NCBI GenBank assembly: GCA_963662155.1
Contig: OY759261.1
Coordinates: 40,302,996-40,366,995, forward strand
Length of the DNA: 64,000 bases
Direction of reading: 5' to 3'
DNA from: Lamellibrachia columna
Lineage: Eukaryota > Annelida > Polychaeta > Sabellida > Siboglinidae
Shown piece after piece: positions 10,800-21,419 of this stretch. The notes under the pieces are model-generated. The model saw only the letters and a program-made list of their open reading frames with translations. It did no database searches and was not told the DNA's origin. Both the position numbers and the translations under genes were made by a program. Each line of letters starts with the position of its first letter. The stretch's first letter is position 1.

Positions 10800-11600
10800 A
10801 AACAAAAGGCAAGAACATAGAAAATCAAGCTGATGATAACATTACTTTAATATAAACTGTAGGAACAAGTCACTTTTCACCAGGTCTGTGCTGCCACATA
10901 TATGTGAAGTTTTGTTATTTACTTATAAGTTTCATACTTGGATATTTAAGACAAGAACCGTTACTGCACAACGTACATGTAATTTACCTAAAACAAAGAT
11001 CCAGGTAGATATAGTTTACTGGACTGTAATTAAGATACTTAGCTATAACAATCTGTATGTATATGTTTCAGGCATGGGACAATTAACTTGAAAAGTTAAT
11101 TAATTAAATTACAATTAACTCAGAAATTATCCAGTTATATTAAATACAAATAACCTCACACATTTCTCAGGTAAATTAAATTAACCTCCCAAATGTTTCA
11201 ATTAAAATAAATTAACAGTTATTTTTTATTCAATTAACAATTAAATCATGTGTTGGTAGAAATGTTTTCTTATGTCATTTAGAACAGTTCTAAAATTGCA
11301 AGACTTGTACCAGGAATGTATTTTGTAACTTTGTCGGAAAAAGATTTCCAATATTTTCATGCCAAGACATTTCTTCATGGGGCATTTGATCACGTTTAAA
11401 AAGTTGTAGATAATTGTTAAATATATTATAATTTTTTCTTAAAGGTTTTGCAGGTTGCATGTTGTTGACAAGACTGTTGCGTGCTGTTTATTGACATATA
11501 TACATATGAACAGAAGAGCACTAAACATTAAAGTCAATGCCTAATTCATATTATTAAACTTGCTTGTAAATATGTTCTTCATACATTTACCCATATCAAA
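10800..11600 (+). other. AT-rich intron tail, no genes
   Basis: Last part of the NLR intron before the acceptor. Only short AT-rich ORFs and TTAATT-rich stretches; nothing recognised. Confidence 0.6.
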
Positions 11601-11611
11601 TATGTTCACAG

Positions 11612-11698
11612 CCTAGACAGCAATGACTTCAGTGATCCAACAACCGGTGAAGCCCTCGCTGACAGCTTGTTGAAGTTGACCACACTGAAGACACTGAG
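11612..11698 (+). CDS. NLR leucine-rich-repeat exon (87 nt)
   Basis: A short exon between acceptor TATGTTCACAG and donor GAG|GTATGT. It encodes 29 codons in phase 2-2, including LDSNDFSDPTTGEALADSLL followed by KLTTLKTL. This fits the 28-29 residue ribonuclease-inhibitor type LRR (LxxNxFxDxxTxxALAxxLxxLxxLxxL). In animal NLRs such repeats are usually encoded one per phase-matched exon. The NACHT exon ends with two bases of a codon (AA) and this exon supplies the third, so the open frame continues through LK-N-LDSNDF. It is too short for most gene finders. No further LRR exon was recognised downstream, so either the gene continues beyond the repeat-rich region or the 3' part is lost. Confidence 0.75.
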
Positions 11699-12059
11699 GT
11701 ATGTTAAAATGTTTCTGAAGTATTGTTCTTTCTGATATCAAACGTCCAGCTAGTAGCTACATACATGATGAATATGATAGGCAAACATATCAAATGACGT
11801 GCATTAAATATAGTATTGTCAATTTGTACTACGCTTTCATCATAACCACCGTGGTCATAGCAAGCAAAGTTAACTTCAGGAACCAGGGTGATTTTCCACA
11901 ATGTGAAGATATTTCCGAAGTTATTGTTTCATATAGGCTCCATCGTCTTGGTAGTAGTGAAACTATCAATGCATGAGCATCAGATGTTACATGTTGTAGC
12001 ATCCGTATATTGTTCAGCAATCATGCTTTGCCTCCCTTGCTCTTTCTCTCCCTCACCTC

Positions 12060-12510
12060 ACTGGTCTACAAGACTGTTGGCAACTTGTGTTGTCAGTCTT
12101 TGTTACAAGGCAGGTAGGTGTGTTATTGTAAAAGACCTTTGTTGCAGCAATAATATCATGAAATAAGACCTTCACAAGACCATGGCCCTGTTGTGCCCAT
12201 TACTGGGTTGTGTCCGTGTCACAATTTGAACACAAATTATGATCTGTCTTGTTTATTGGGTATGACTTTATCATATTTGAAATGTTAATGTAAGCTACCG
12301 TAAGCTGTCTGATTTATCCTTATAAATGTAGTATTTGGTTCTGGAATGCTGAACTTGAGTTTCCTCCCTTATAAACACTCAGCTGGGATCTTTGCCATTT
12401 CAGGACACGAGTTGCCATGTTTTAAATAAGCCACAACAAAATCACACATTTAGAGAAAAAACATTTTCAGCCAGCTAATAATCATACACAGTGCCAGTCA
12501 CGTTACTATC
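12060..12510 (+). repeat. Intron segment duplicated at 35.4-36.6 kb
   Basis: 12061-12225 (GACTGTTGG...AATAAGACC...CATGGCCCTGTTGTGCCC) resembles the 106-bp units at 36271-36600. 12240-12500 (CATATTTGAAATGTTAATG...AATAATCATACA) resembles 35385-35615. The two blocks are in reversed order at the second site. 11699-12060 and 12510-12915 show no coding signal. Confidence 0.7.
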
Positions 12511-12915
12511 GATGTCATTCCTCTATATGTAACGCTTCTGGTAAATCAGCCAGTTCTCTGTAAATTATGCTAAAGCTTGCCACGCACTTGCAGAGCTGGT
12601 CAACCAGCAAGTCACCCTGGCTAATGTTAACTTTGGCTGTCCCCATCTATGTTTGCCCAGCTTCTGAGGCTAACTGAGCCCGCACAGTGCTGGTTTCTAA
12701 CCAGCTCTGACTGGTTACTCTAAGACTTGCCTGGACCTGTACAGCTTTCGTTCGGAATAGCTTGACTGCCGTCTCTGGTCTGGCCTAACCTAGTTTACTT
12801 ATGTCTGTGTCTCTGTCATTGATCATCCAGGAAATCCGATAGGCAGTTTCAATAAAATAATTACTAAGACATCATACAAACCCAATATACTACAATGTGT
12901 TGAACATTGGCCTGC

Positions 12916-13040
12916 TGCACCAGCTGTTATGTGCACCAGCTGTTATGTGCACCAGCTGTTATGTGCACCAGCTGTTATGTGCACCAGCTGTTATGTGCAC
13001 CAGCTGTTATGTGCACCAGCTGTTATGTGCACCAGCCATT
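12916..13040 (+). repeat. 16-bp minisatellite, unit CACCAGCTGTTATGTG
   Basis: About 7-8 nearly perfect copies. The unit is not a multiple of three, so ORFs stay open in more than one frame; this is not coding. Confidence 0.95.
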
Positions 13041-13089
13041 GTTTGCACCAGTCGCCTCATGCATCATTGATTTGTCTCAACTATCTTCT

Positions 13090-14055
13090 GCCACACCTGT
13101 CTTCTGTTGCACCACTCCCCTGCTACACCACTGCCTTGCTACACCAGTGGCCTGCTACACCAGTAGCCTGCTACACCAGTAGCTTGCTACACCAGTAACC
13201 TGCTAACCAGTAACCTGCTACACCAGTAGCCTGCTGCACCAGTGGCCTGCTACACCAGTAGCTTGCTACACCAGTAACCTGCTAACCAGTAACCTGCTAC
13301 ACTAGTAGCCTGCTACACCAGTGGCCTGCTACACCAGTGGCCTGCTACACCAGTAGCCTTCTACACATGTGGCCTGCTACACCAGTAGCCTTCTACACCA
13401 GTGGCCTGCTACACCACGCCCCTGATACACCAGTGGCCTGCTACACCAGTGGCCTGCTGCACCAGTAGCCTGCTACACCAGTGGCCTGCTACACAAGTGG
13501 CCTGCTACACCAGTAGCCTGCTACACCAGTCGCCTGCTACACCAGTAGCCTGCTACACCAGTCGCCTGTTGCATCAGTATCCTGCTACATCAGTCGCCTG
13601 CTACACCAGTAGCCTGCTACACCAGTGGCCTGCTACACTAGTAGCCTGCTACACCAGTAGCCTGCTACACCAGTGGCCTGCTACACCAGTGGCCTGCTAC
13701 ACCAGTGGCCTGCTACACAAGTGGCCTGCTACAACAATGGCCTGTTACACAAGTGGCCTGCTGCATTCATATGCTGCACCAGTGGTCTGTTGTACCGATG
13801 GGATGATGCCCCAATGATCTGCTGCACCAGTGGTCTGTTGTACCGATGGGCTGCTGCACCAGTAGTCTGCTGCACCAGTGGTCTGTTGTACCGATGGGCT
13901 GATGCCCCAATGGTCTGCTGCACCAGTAGTCTGATGTCCCAATGGTCTGCTACATAAGTAGCCTTCTGCATTAATATGCTGAACCAATAGTTTGCTGCAC
14001 TAATAGTCTGCTGTACCAGCATGGTCTGCTCCATTCCTGTGCTACACCAATAGTA
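13090..14055 (+). repeat. 16-bp minisatellite, unit CTACACCAGTAGCCTG and variants
   Basis: More than 40 copies. It shifts gradually from CTACACCAGTRGCCTG (to about 13760) to GTACCGATGGNCTGNTGC-like higher-order variants (13780-13940), then degenerates. It shares the CACCAG core and 16-bp length with the array at 12916, so it probably evolved from the same seed. Confidence 0.93.
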
Positions 14056-14329
14056 TGTTGCACAAGTGCTAGCAGTGACCGACATTGTCTTATCCATGAA
14101 TACGTGTTTGGCTGATATTATCGTTCTTCTCTATAATACAGTGGATTCTGCATCTTTGGTGAAAGCTCATTTCACTGTGTTGTCTTTCTTCTCCTCACGC
14201 AGCAATTTGCTGTGGAGGGAAGTCGTAAATAGTGATCGTCGAGCCATGTGTAGTGCAATACTTCATGTGTGTGTGCATGCGTGCATGCATGAGTGCTCGC
14301 GTGTGTGTTTTGGATAATCCACTACTTCC

Positions 14330-14450
14330 ATGGCCCACTCCTCCCTGTGGCCCACTCCTCCCTGTGGCCCACTCCTCCCTGCGGCCCACTCCTCCCTGTG
14401 GCCCGCTCCTCCCTGCGGCCCACTCCTGCTTGTGGCACACTCCTCTTTAG
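14330..14450 (+). repeat. 17-bp minisatellite, unit CCCACTCCTCCCTGTGG, about 7 copies
   Basis: Pyrimidine-rich on the plus strand, G-rich on the minus strand. The same unit is hugely expanded in the paralogous copy at 43405-44395. Confidence 0.95.
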
Positions 14451-14731
14451 TTTACCATATCACACATATACACATTTGGAATTAAAACGCTTTTTAAAAT
14501 AAAGAACAAAAAATAACACATATTATTTATGAAAACAATTAACATTAAAATGTGACAATACTAATACCCAACCCAATAGAATGTGACGTCATATTTACGT
14601 AGTTGATACATCATGTGTTCCATCTCAGTCACATCACTTACCAGACATGTGGAGAGTGGGGGCAATTAACATGACGCACAGTGACATCTCATCGCCGGTA
14701 AAAAAGTTTACATAGCAATGCAACGTCCAAT

Positions 14732-14935
14732 CACATTCCGGTTTAGTGAGATCTACACGACAACTAACTGCGACATCGCCATCACGTTCTGGTTTGGTGT
14801 GGTCGAGACTACACCTAACTGTAAAGTCGCAGTCACATTCTGGTTTGATGTGGTTGAGACAGCACCTATCTGTGATGTCGCAATCACGTTTTGGTTTGGT
14901 GAGATCTGGAGTAATCTTAAAATGACGCGAATATC
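14732..14935 (+). repeat. 51-bp minisatellite, 4 copies
   Basis: Units starting at CACATTCCGGTTT (14732), CACGTTCTGGTTT (14783), CACATTCTGGTTT (14834) and CACGTTTTGGTTT (14885). The paralogous site near 44560-44590 has a single diverged unit. Confidence 0.85.
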
Positions 14936-17382
14936 ACGTTGCATTATAGGGAGTCCGCGACTGCCCAAAAGATGACAGTAAATTTACATCACGTCTTTAT
15001 TGGGAATGGTTTATTTTATAATAAATTGATACATTTAACGTAATATGGTGTCACAACGTGGGGGCTGGAAGTGCATTATCTCAAAACGGGAGTCACTTGT
15101 GTTACAACTGAGGTACCAACCAGCCCTTTGATATTGTTGTTACAATGAACATTTTAATGTCATTTCAGCGGTTTTATTTGTAACAATACGTTTTAATTAA
15201 ATTCATGGGCAGATCCAGACCCTGAAAAAGAGGGTGCCCAGTTTCCGCACCAATGCATTCGCACACACCCACGCATGCATGCGCACGCACACCCACCCGT
15301 AGGAAGCAAACATTGGTAAGGCCCACCTTGATAATGGGGGTCCGGGGGCTTGCGTGACAATAGTTCTTCCCGACACTGCCTTGCAATCATCATCACAGAT
15401 TCGAATTCAATGTGATTCAACTGTTGGGAATTTATGTTAATATATTACGTGGTATTTTAAGAATGCGATATTGGTATTACATGAATATCTTGAACAAAAT
15501 GGACAGCACAAGTACTATATATATTTTCCGGGAGACCATGCCAGCAGTTGGCCCGTGTGTGAAGTAATCCATAATTACCTAACGTAAATTTAAAGCACTG
15601 TCACAATCATAGCATTGTGCCATTACGTCTTGTATTCCAAAGTATTTCTAAATATTTATGTCTGACTCGGTGTCCATTATGATACATAATACTGTTTTAT
15701 TTCGTTGCATACAATGATCCATTAGCATGGGTTGTTACTAACAGGAATTTATCTTCCTGACAAAACGCTTTTGAAATACGTGAGTCGCTGTACATATATC
15801 ATTACTAACCAGAACCTAGACACGTGTGATGTTAAAGCAACGACCCCAAATGCATTGCAGTCGAGAAGCGGCTACTTGCTCCTTGGCCTACTTCACAGGA
15901 GCCAAGAAAGTTGAATTTCGTCTCGACACTCTCTTTTTTGTGTCAATACCTTGTGTTATCAATTTCATATCTAATTTCTTTTCCAAAATGGCAGAAATTG
16001 TAAGTAGCTTACGGGACACAGGAAAATAAACAATATTTAGTAAAAAGAAGATATATATGCTGTCTTTAATTAGACAAAGTAGAAATATCAAGCATTGCAC
16101 ATATCTGTATTTTAAACCAAAGTCCACGATGCAGCAACACATCTTCACATCATTCCAACAGTGTACGCTGTATTACAGTTGACATGTAATCATGAGCTAA
16201 GATGTTTGTATCCCAGATAGTGAGTAGTAAATAATAGGCCCTATTGAGATACATGTATTGTAGCCTAATAGTTTTCATTTGCATTATCAGCATAGCTAGC
16301 CACTTATTGTTATTTATAATATTTTTTCTTGTCTATAATCATGTTTGAACAACATTTCAGTTTTCATATAGTTATTGTTGTTTTGACCTTTACTGGGACT
16401 ATTGAACGCACGCGTACATTTTCTTGAACCGTGACTTCATGATTTCATATACAGTTAGCTAAATAAATACTATTGTTCCTTATAAATATAATGTAATGTT
16501 TGCTTGGTTCATTAATCAATGTTTAATTACAAGGAGTACAGTATAACTATAAACAAAGGCCACAACCATTTGAAATCCTAATGAGTCTCTCCAATCTACT
16601 AAGCTATTTCAAAGCAATTCTACTCATAAAATGTAACCACAAATAATTCATACCAGTACATTAGCAATGTTCACATCAAGATACGTCCCGAGGGGTTTTA
16701 TGTATACTCTTTAGTATAAACCCATTCTGTCTACTGTGTTATACCCAGATTGATTTACTTGGCAGTTGTGTTTTGAGGTTGTACCCTATTTTGCCTACCA
16801 TGAGTCTCTTGGCTTCAAACCCCATTAGTATATTACCTAATAAACCTGTGGGTTGTAGCTCACTGGCAATTGAGCTTATTTACTGACTTGGGCAGCGTTA
16901 ATTACATGATCTAAGTACTGTATCAACAGAAATCACTACCTGGCCCTTCACTGATAGAAGATTACAGAATCAAAGAAAAGGCAGACCAGTGACCAATTGG
17001 GGTATACCTTGAAAACAGCTAATGGTGATGCCTTTTGGCATATTTGGAGCCCTTTGGAAGCCAGGTGTGAACTGTCTGCTGGCAGATTGCAATTAAACAT
17101 TGCTTAGGAAGGCCAGAGGTATTCTGTTGGTGCACTTGTTACACCTGAACATTCCTTTAATTATATGAGCAGGCCAGCATGGTGGGTTATAATTAAGTTT
17201 TTTCTGGTAGTTTGTTATAGAAAAAATACTGTAGTTTATTGTAATTGATGAAATTACACAACACAGTTAAATTACAATTACAGGAGAATTTCAAAACCGA
17301 AGTCAATTACAATTACAACATTTTGCTGTAATCAATTACAATTGCAATTACAATTATATAATTGGACCCAGCCCTGTGAGTG

Positions 17383-17480
17383 GTACACAAACCTCAAATA
17401 TCTCCTGCATATAGGAAGTACATTATCCTGAAAACCATTCAGCACATACAATACAATAAACGTTTTGTCTGACAGCTGAC
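17383..17480 (+). other. Paralogous empty site of the gypsy insertion
   Basis: Contiguous sequence GTGGTACACAAACC...CATTCAGCACATACAATACAATAAACG. It aligns on its left half to the flank before the gypsy LTR (46664-46734) and on its right half to the flank after it (56343-56395). Confidence 0.8.
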
Positions 17481-17936
17481 AATGATGGCGTTTCATCTAA
17501 GAAAATTTGTATTGTCGTTGAGATTATTTTAACTGTACTTAATTAGCAGTAATTTATACGTTTACGCAACCACACATGAAACATCACTAATACGTCAACA
17601 TTAACACAGATGAAGGAACACATTTATATACTGGACGATGTCTACTATTGTTGCAAAGAAATTTTGTATTGGTGGCAATTGATGCTGGAGGGAATAATAC
17701 GTTATTTGTATAATGCATGTCAAGTATATAATTAAGAGGAAGTTGATGTCTGGCCTACATCTCGCGTTCCCCGCGCCTGCATTCAAACAGCAGCAGCACT
17801 TGTTCCCATTGGTGGCAAATATTAACGTTTTGCATGATTGAAAGAACATTTGACCATCGCACATTCTAAAACGTCATGACATCCACTGGCAATATGTTAC
17901 CAATGGTCTGAACAGTTTGGTGAAAATCACTTACTC

Positions 17937-18699
17937 CACATCTTTTTAAAGTTTACATGGATGACTTAAGTGTACATTTGAATAAACTACAAATTGGTTG
18001 TCTTTATGCAGGAACCATAATGAATCATATGATGTATGCCGATGGTCTTTGTGTTTTTTCACCTACATGTTTCTGGCCGAGTACGGCAATATGTTTGAAG
18101 TAACATACAATGCCAACTAATCTTTCTGTATGGTTATTGACAACAAACCTAGGGACAAGAAAAAAAATAGTCACCCTGTTGTTATCAATCATACACTTCC
18201 TCACACTGAGAAATGTAAATACCTTGGCCATATTATAAACAATAACCTTACTGATGACGAAATATATTGCCAGGCAGAAAAGATGCATTTATGTGCGAAC
18301 AAAAGTTTTAGCCAGATAATTTAACCTATGCAACAGTACCCTTAAAACTTCTTATCTTCTTTGGTGTAATTTAAAAAAACAGTCTGAAGGTTATTACAAT
18401 TTTATAATTTCACACAACTTGTCACCCCGTTGTAGTGCAAGTCATATGTTCGCTACTAATAATGTAAAATCCTTTAACGAACGCATTCGCTCGTCAATAT
18501 TTTGCCTTTTATGCTGGTTAGAAAAGTCCGAAAATATACTTTTTGTGAATTATTTTCACACTTTTATTTATTATCGAAGTCCAATGATTAAACATTGGAT
18601 TGATCAATTGTATGCTTTTAATTCATGATGTGTTTACTTATAATATATATATATATATTATTCTAACTTATTTTACATATATTTTTACTGCACAACAGG

Positions 18700-18790
<91 letters not shown>

Positions 18791-18921
18791 TTTATTCTCA
18801 CAACGTGTACCTTTAATGTTCAACATGTGTGTATATTTATGTTGTTTTTTTACTTGCATAGTATGTATATATAATTATTTGCTCTTGCCTGGAATAAAAC
18901 ATTATTATTATTATTATTACT
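17937..18921 (+). mobile_element. LINE fragment (RT C-terminal half), degenerate
   Basis: Plus strand. It reads VYMDDLSVHLNKLQIG, then a decayed catalytic box HMMYADGLCVFSP (second Asp to Gly), the later block CKYLGHIINNNLTDDEIYCQ, and the C-terminal PRCSASHMFATNNVKSFNER. The 3' end has AATAAA followed by (ATT)n at 18899-18920, a typical LINE tail. A (TA)n run lies at 18704-18784. The matching paralogous site at 41365 lacks the whole insert. Confidence 0.8.
18704..18784. repeat. (TA)n microsatellite, about 40 units
   Basis: Uninterrupted TA run within the 3' untranslated part of the LINE fragment. Confidence 0.97.
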
Positions 18922-19184
18922 ACCTCATGCTCTTTTAATCATGTCACAAACGCGCTTACCCTCAAATGGAATCAAAATGATATGATTTCACCAAATATTT
19001 TGCCAAATACACCTACAGTGTTTTGAGAATGTCATCACCAAAATACCTACGCGTTTTCAAATCCACGTCATACTGCAACATTTCATTGCCAAAGGTCCGA
19101 CATTTTAAACGTTTCTGCTTTCCTGATTGAATACTGTTACATATTGTGGCATATCGTTGGCATCGGGTAACCTTGCATATGGCA

Positions 19185-19424
19185 GTTACTTGTGGCAGTG
19201 TCACACGCTTGTATGTTAGAAATGTCGTCTTCTGTGGAACAAGTGCAGGAGTGTGTCACCTCGCGTTACTTGTGGCAGTGTCACACGTTTGTATGTTAGA
19301 AATGTCGTCTTCTGTGGAACAAGTGCAGGAGTGTGTCACCTCGCGTTACTTGTGGCAGTGTCACACGTTTGTATGTTAGAAATGTCGTCTTCTGTGGAAC
19401 AAGTGCAGGAGTGTATCACCTCGC
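19185..19424 (+). repeat. 80-bp tandem repeat, 3 copies
   Basis: Units start GTTACTTGTGGCAGTGTCAC at 19185, 19265 and 19345, nearly identical. A GGAC tetramer run lies nearby at 19755-19790. Confidence 0.95.
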
Positions 19425-19920
19425 GGTGTCTTGACAACTAATTCTGACTTGATGAAAAAATATGACTACAATAAAGGGGATCTGGTGGACACCGCCTGGA
19501 TCTGCCCATGAAGGGGGTAATATTTATTTAGGCGCTGCATTTTCGTAAGTTCAGTCATGGGCAGACCGTGAAGAAGGGAATTGCATTAATCTAACTTTGT
19601 TGTTACAAATGTATGAACAAGGGTTTTTTAAGTCTTGGGTGAGGAATCGATAGATTCTGCCAATATTTATCCAGTGAAAGTATCTGGTTTGTCATACCGA
19701 ATTCACTTGTTGTGTCATGCCTAGTGTTTGGTCGTAATAAGCACTAAGATCACGGACGGACGGACGGACGGACGGATGGACAGACGGCGATTATTATATT
19801 TCTTGGTCACCAACCATAACTGCATGTAATACTATCTAGAGAGCATAATCCGTGCTTTGATGCAAAACAATCGCATCCATCTTTTCTTTTTTCTCTCTTG
19901 AGCCGTGACACATTTTCCGC

Positions 19921-20595
19921 TTTCTGTTCTGGTTCACTCTTCACGAAGGAAACAGATTGTCGTCATCATAGTGTTATCACCGTAGAAGTGCACATCTAGT
20001 TGTTGGTGCCGGATGACATCCCCAAGTGGCCGTGTATTATATAGGGCGAGTACAGTTTCTGTTCTGGTTCACTGTTCATGAAGGAGACAGAGTGTCATCA
20101 TCATAGCGTTATCACCGTAGAAGTGCACATCTAGTTGTTGGTGCCGGGTGACATCTCCAAGTGGCCGTGTATTATATAGGGCGAGTACAGTTTCTGTTAT
20201 GGTTCACTGTTCATGAAGGAGACAGAGTGTCGTCATCATAGTGTTATCACCGTAGAAGTGCACATCTAGTTGTTGGTGTCGGATGACATCTCCAAGTGGC
20301 CGTGTATTATATAGAGCGAGTACAGTTTCTGTTCTGGTTCACTGTTCATGAAGGAGACAGAGTGTCGTCATCATAGTGTTATCACCGTAGAAATGCACAT
20401 CTAGTTGTTGGTGCCGGGTGACATCCCCAAGTGGCCGTGTATTATATAGGGCGAGTACAGTTTCTGTTCTGGTTCACTGTTCATGAAGGAGACAGAGTGT
20501 CGTCATCATAGTGTTATCACCGTAGAAGTGCACATCTAGTTGTCGGTGCCGGGTGACATCCCCAAGTGGCCGTGTATTATATAGGGCGAGTACAC
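19921..20595 (+). repeat. 135-bp tandem repeat, 5 copies
   Basis: Units start TTTCTGTTCTGGTTCACT at 19921, 20056, 20191, 20326 and 20461 and end GGGCGAGTACA. Only a few substitutions per unit. Confidence 0.95.
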
Positions 20596-20649
20596 TACAG
20601 CACTGATCCTGTTGAATGTCGTATTCAAGTAGGACATCAGCCCCCTTTC

Positions 20650-21415
20650 ACTCAAATGTTTGATTGTGTTTGTACGTAACCTGTTGAACATCATATTCAA
20701 GTAGGACATCAGCCGAGGCCAGTGGTGAATTTAGGGGGGTATTGGGCCACGCCTCTTTCACTCAAATGTTTGATTGTTTTCATACGTAACCTGTTGCACC
20801 ACTACACGGTAGCATGGCCAACTAATGAGTGACTAAGATTACCTCCCTTTTGTCTTCCCCCTTTCACTCAAATGTTTGATTGTTTTCATACGTAACCTGT
20901 TGCACCACAACACGGCAGCATGGCCAACTAATGAGTGACTAAGCTTGCCTCCCTTTTGACTTCCCCCTTTCACTCAAATGTTTGATTGTTTTCATACGTA
21001 ACCTGTTGCACCACAACAGGGCAGCATGGCCAACTAATGAGTGACTAAGATTACCTCCCTTTTGTCTTCCCCTTTCACTCAAATGTTTAATTGTTTTCAT
21101 ACGTAACCTGTTGCACCAAAACACAGCAGCATGGCCAACTAATGGGTGACTAAGCTTGCCTCCCTTTTGACTTCCCCCTTTCACTCAAATGTTTGATTGT
21201 TTTCATACGTAACCTGTTGCACCACAACACGGCAGCATGGCCAACTAATGAGTGACTAAGATTACCTCCCTTTTGTCTTCCCCTTTCACTCAAATGTTTG
21301 ATTGTTTTCATACGTAACCTGTTGCACCACAACACAGCAGCATGGCCAACTAATGGGTGACTAAGCTTGCCTCCCTTTTGTCTTCCCCTTTCACTCAAAT
21401 GTTTGATTATGTTTG
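20650..21415 (+). repeat. About 106-bp tandem repeat, about 7 copies
   Basis: Core CTTTCACTCAAATGTTTGAT...GCATGGCCAACTAATGAGTGACTAAG. The minus-strand ORFs (80-108 aa) across it simply follow the repeat and are not genes. Confidence 0.92.
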
Positions 21416-21419
21416 TCCC

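Larger units (their letters stand above)
1242..11611 (+). other. NLR intron, 10.4 kb, packed with nested transposons
   Basis: Interval between the GTAAGT donor after the NACHT exon and the acceptor TTCACAG before the LRR exon. It contains a minus-strand LINE, a hAT element inside it, a palindromic inverted-repeat element inside the hAT, microsatellites, and a gypsy LTR carrying a second LINE. The two exons join in matching phase, which supports the boundaries; no transcript evidence is available here. Confidence 0.7.
14250..19100 (+). repeat. Segmental-duplication copy 1
   Basis: 14250-16420 matches 43020-46345 (minisatellite, then ATTATAGGGAGTCCGC, GTGTCACAACGTGGGGGC, GTAGGAAGCAAACATTGGTA, CAGTCGAGAAGCGGCTACTT). 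17383-17660 matches 46664-46734 plus 56343-56545. 17700-17935 plus 18922-19060 matches 41071-41480. About 16440-17380 has no counterpart seen. No gene was recognised in this unit other than the inserted LINE; a weak LTR-like or host intergenic nature cannot be decided. Confidence 0.8.

Noticed and set aside
12907..14097. Cys/His-rich ORFs (YTSSLLHQ / MCTSCYVHQ type)
   Set aside because: Read-through of 16-bp tandem repeats, not zinc-binding proteins.
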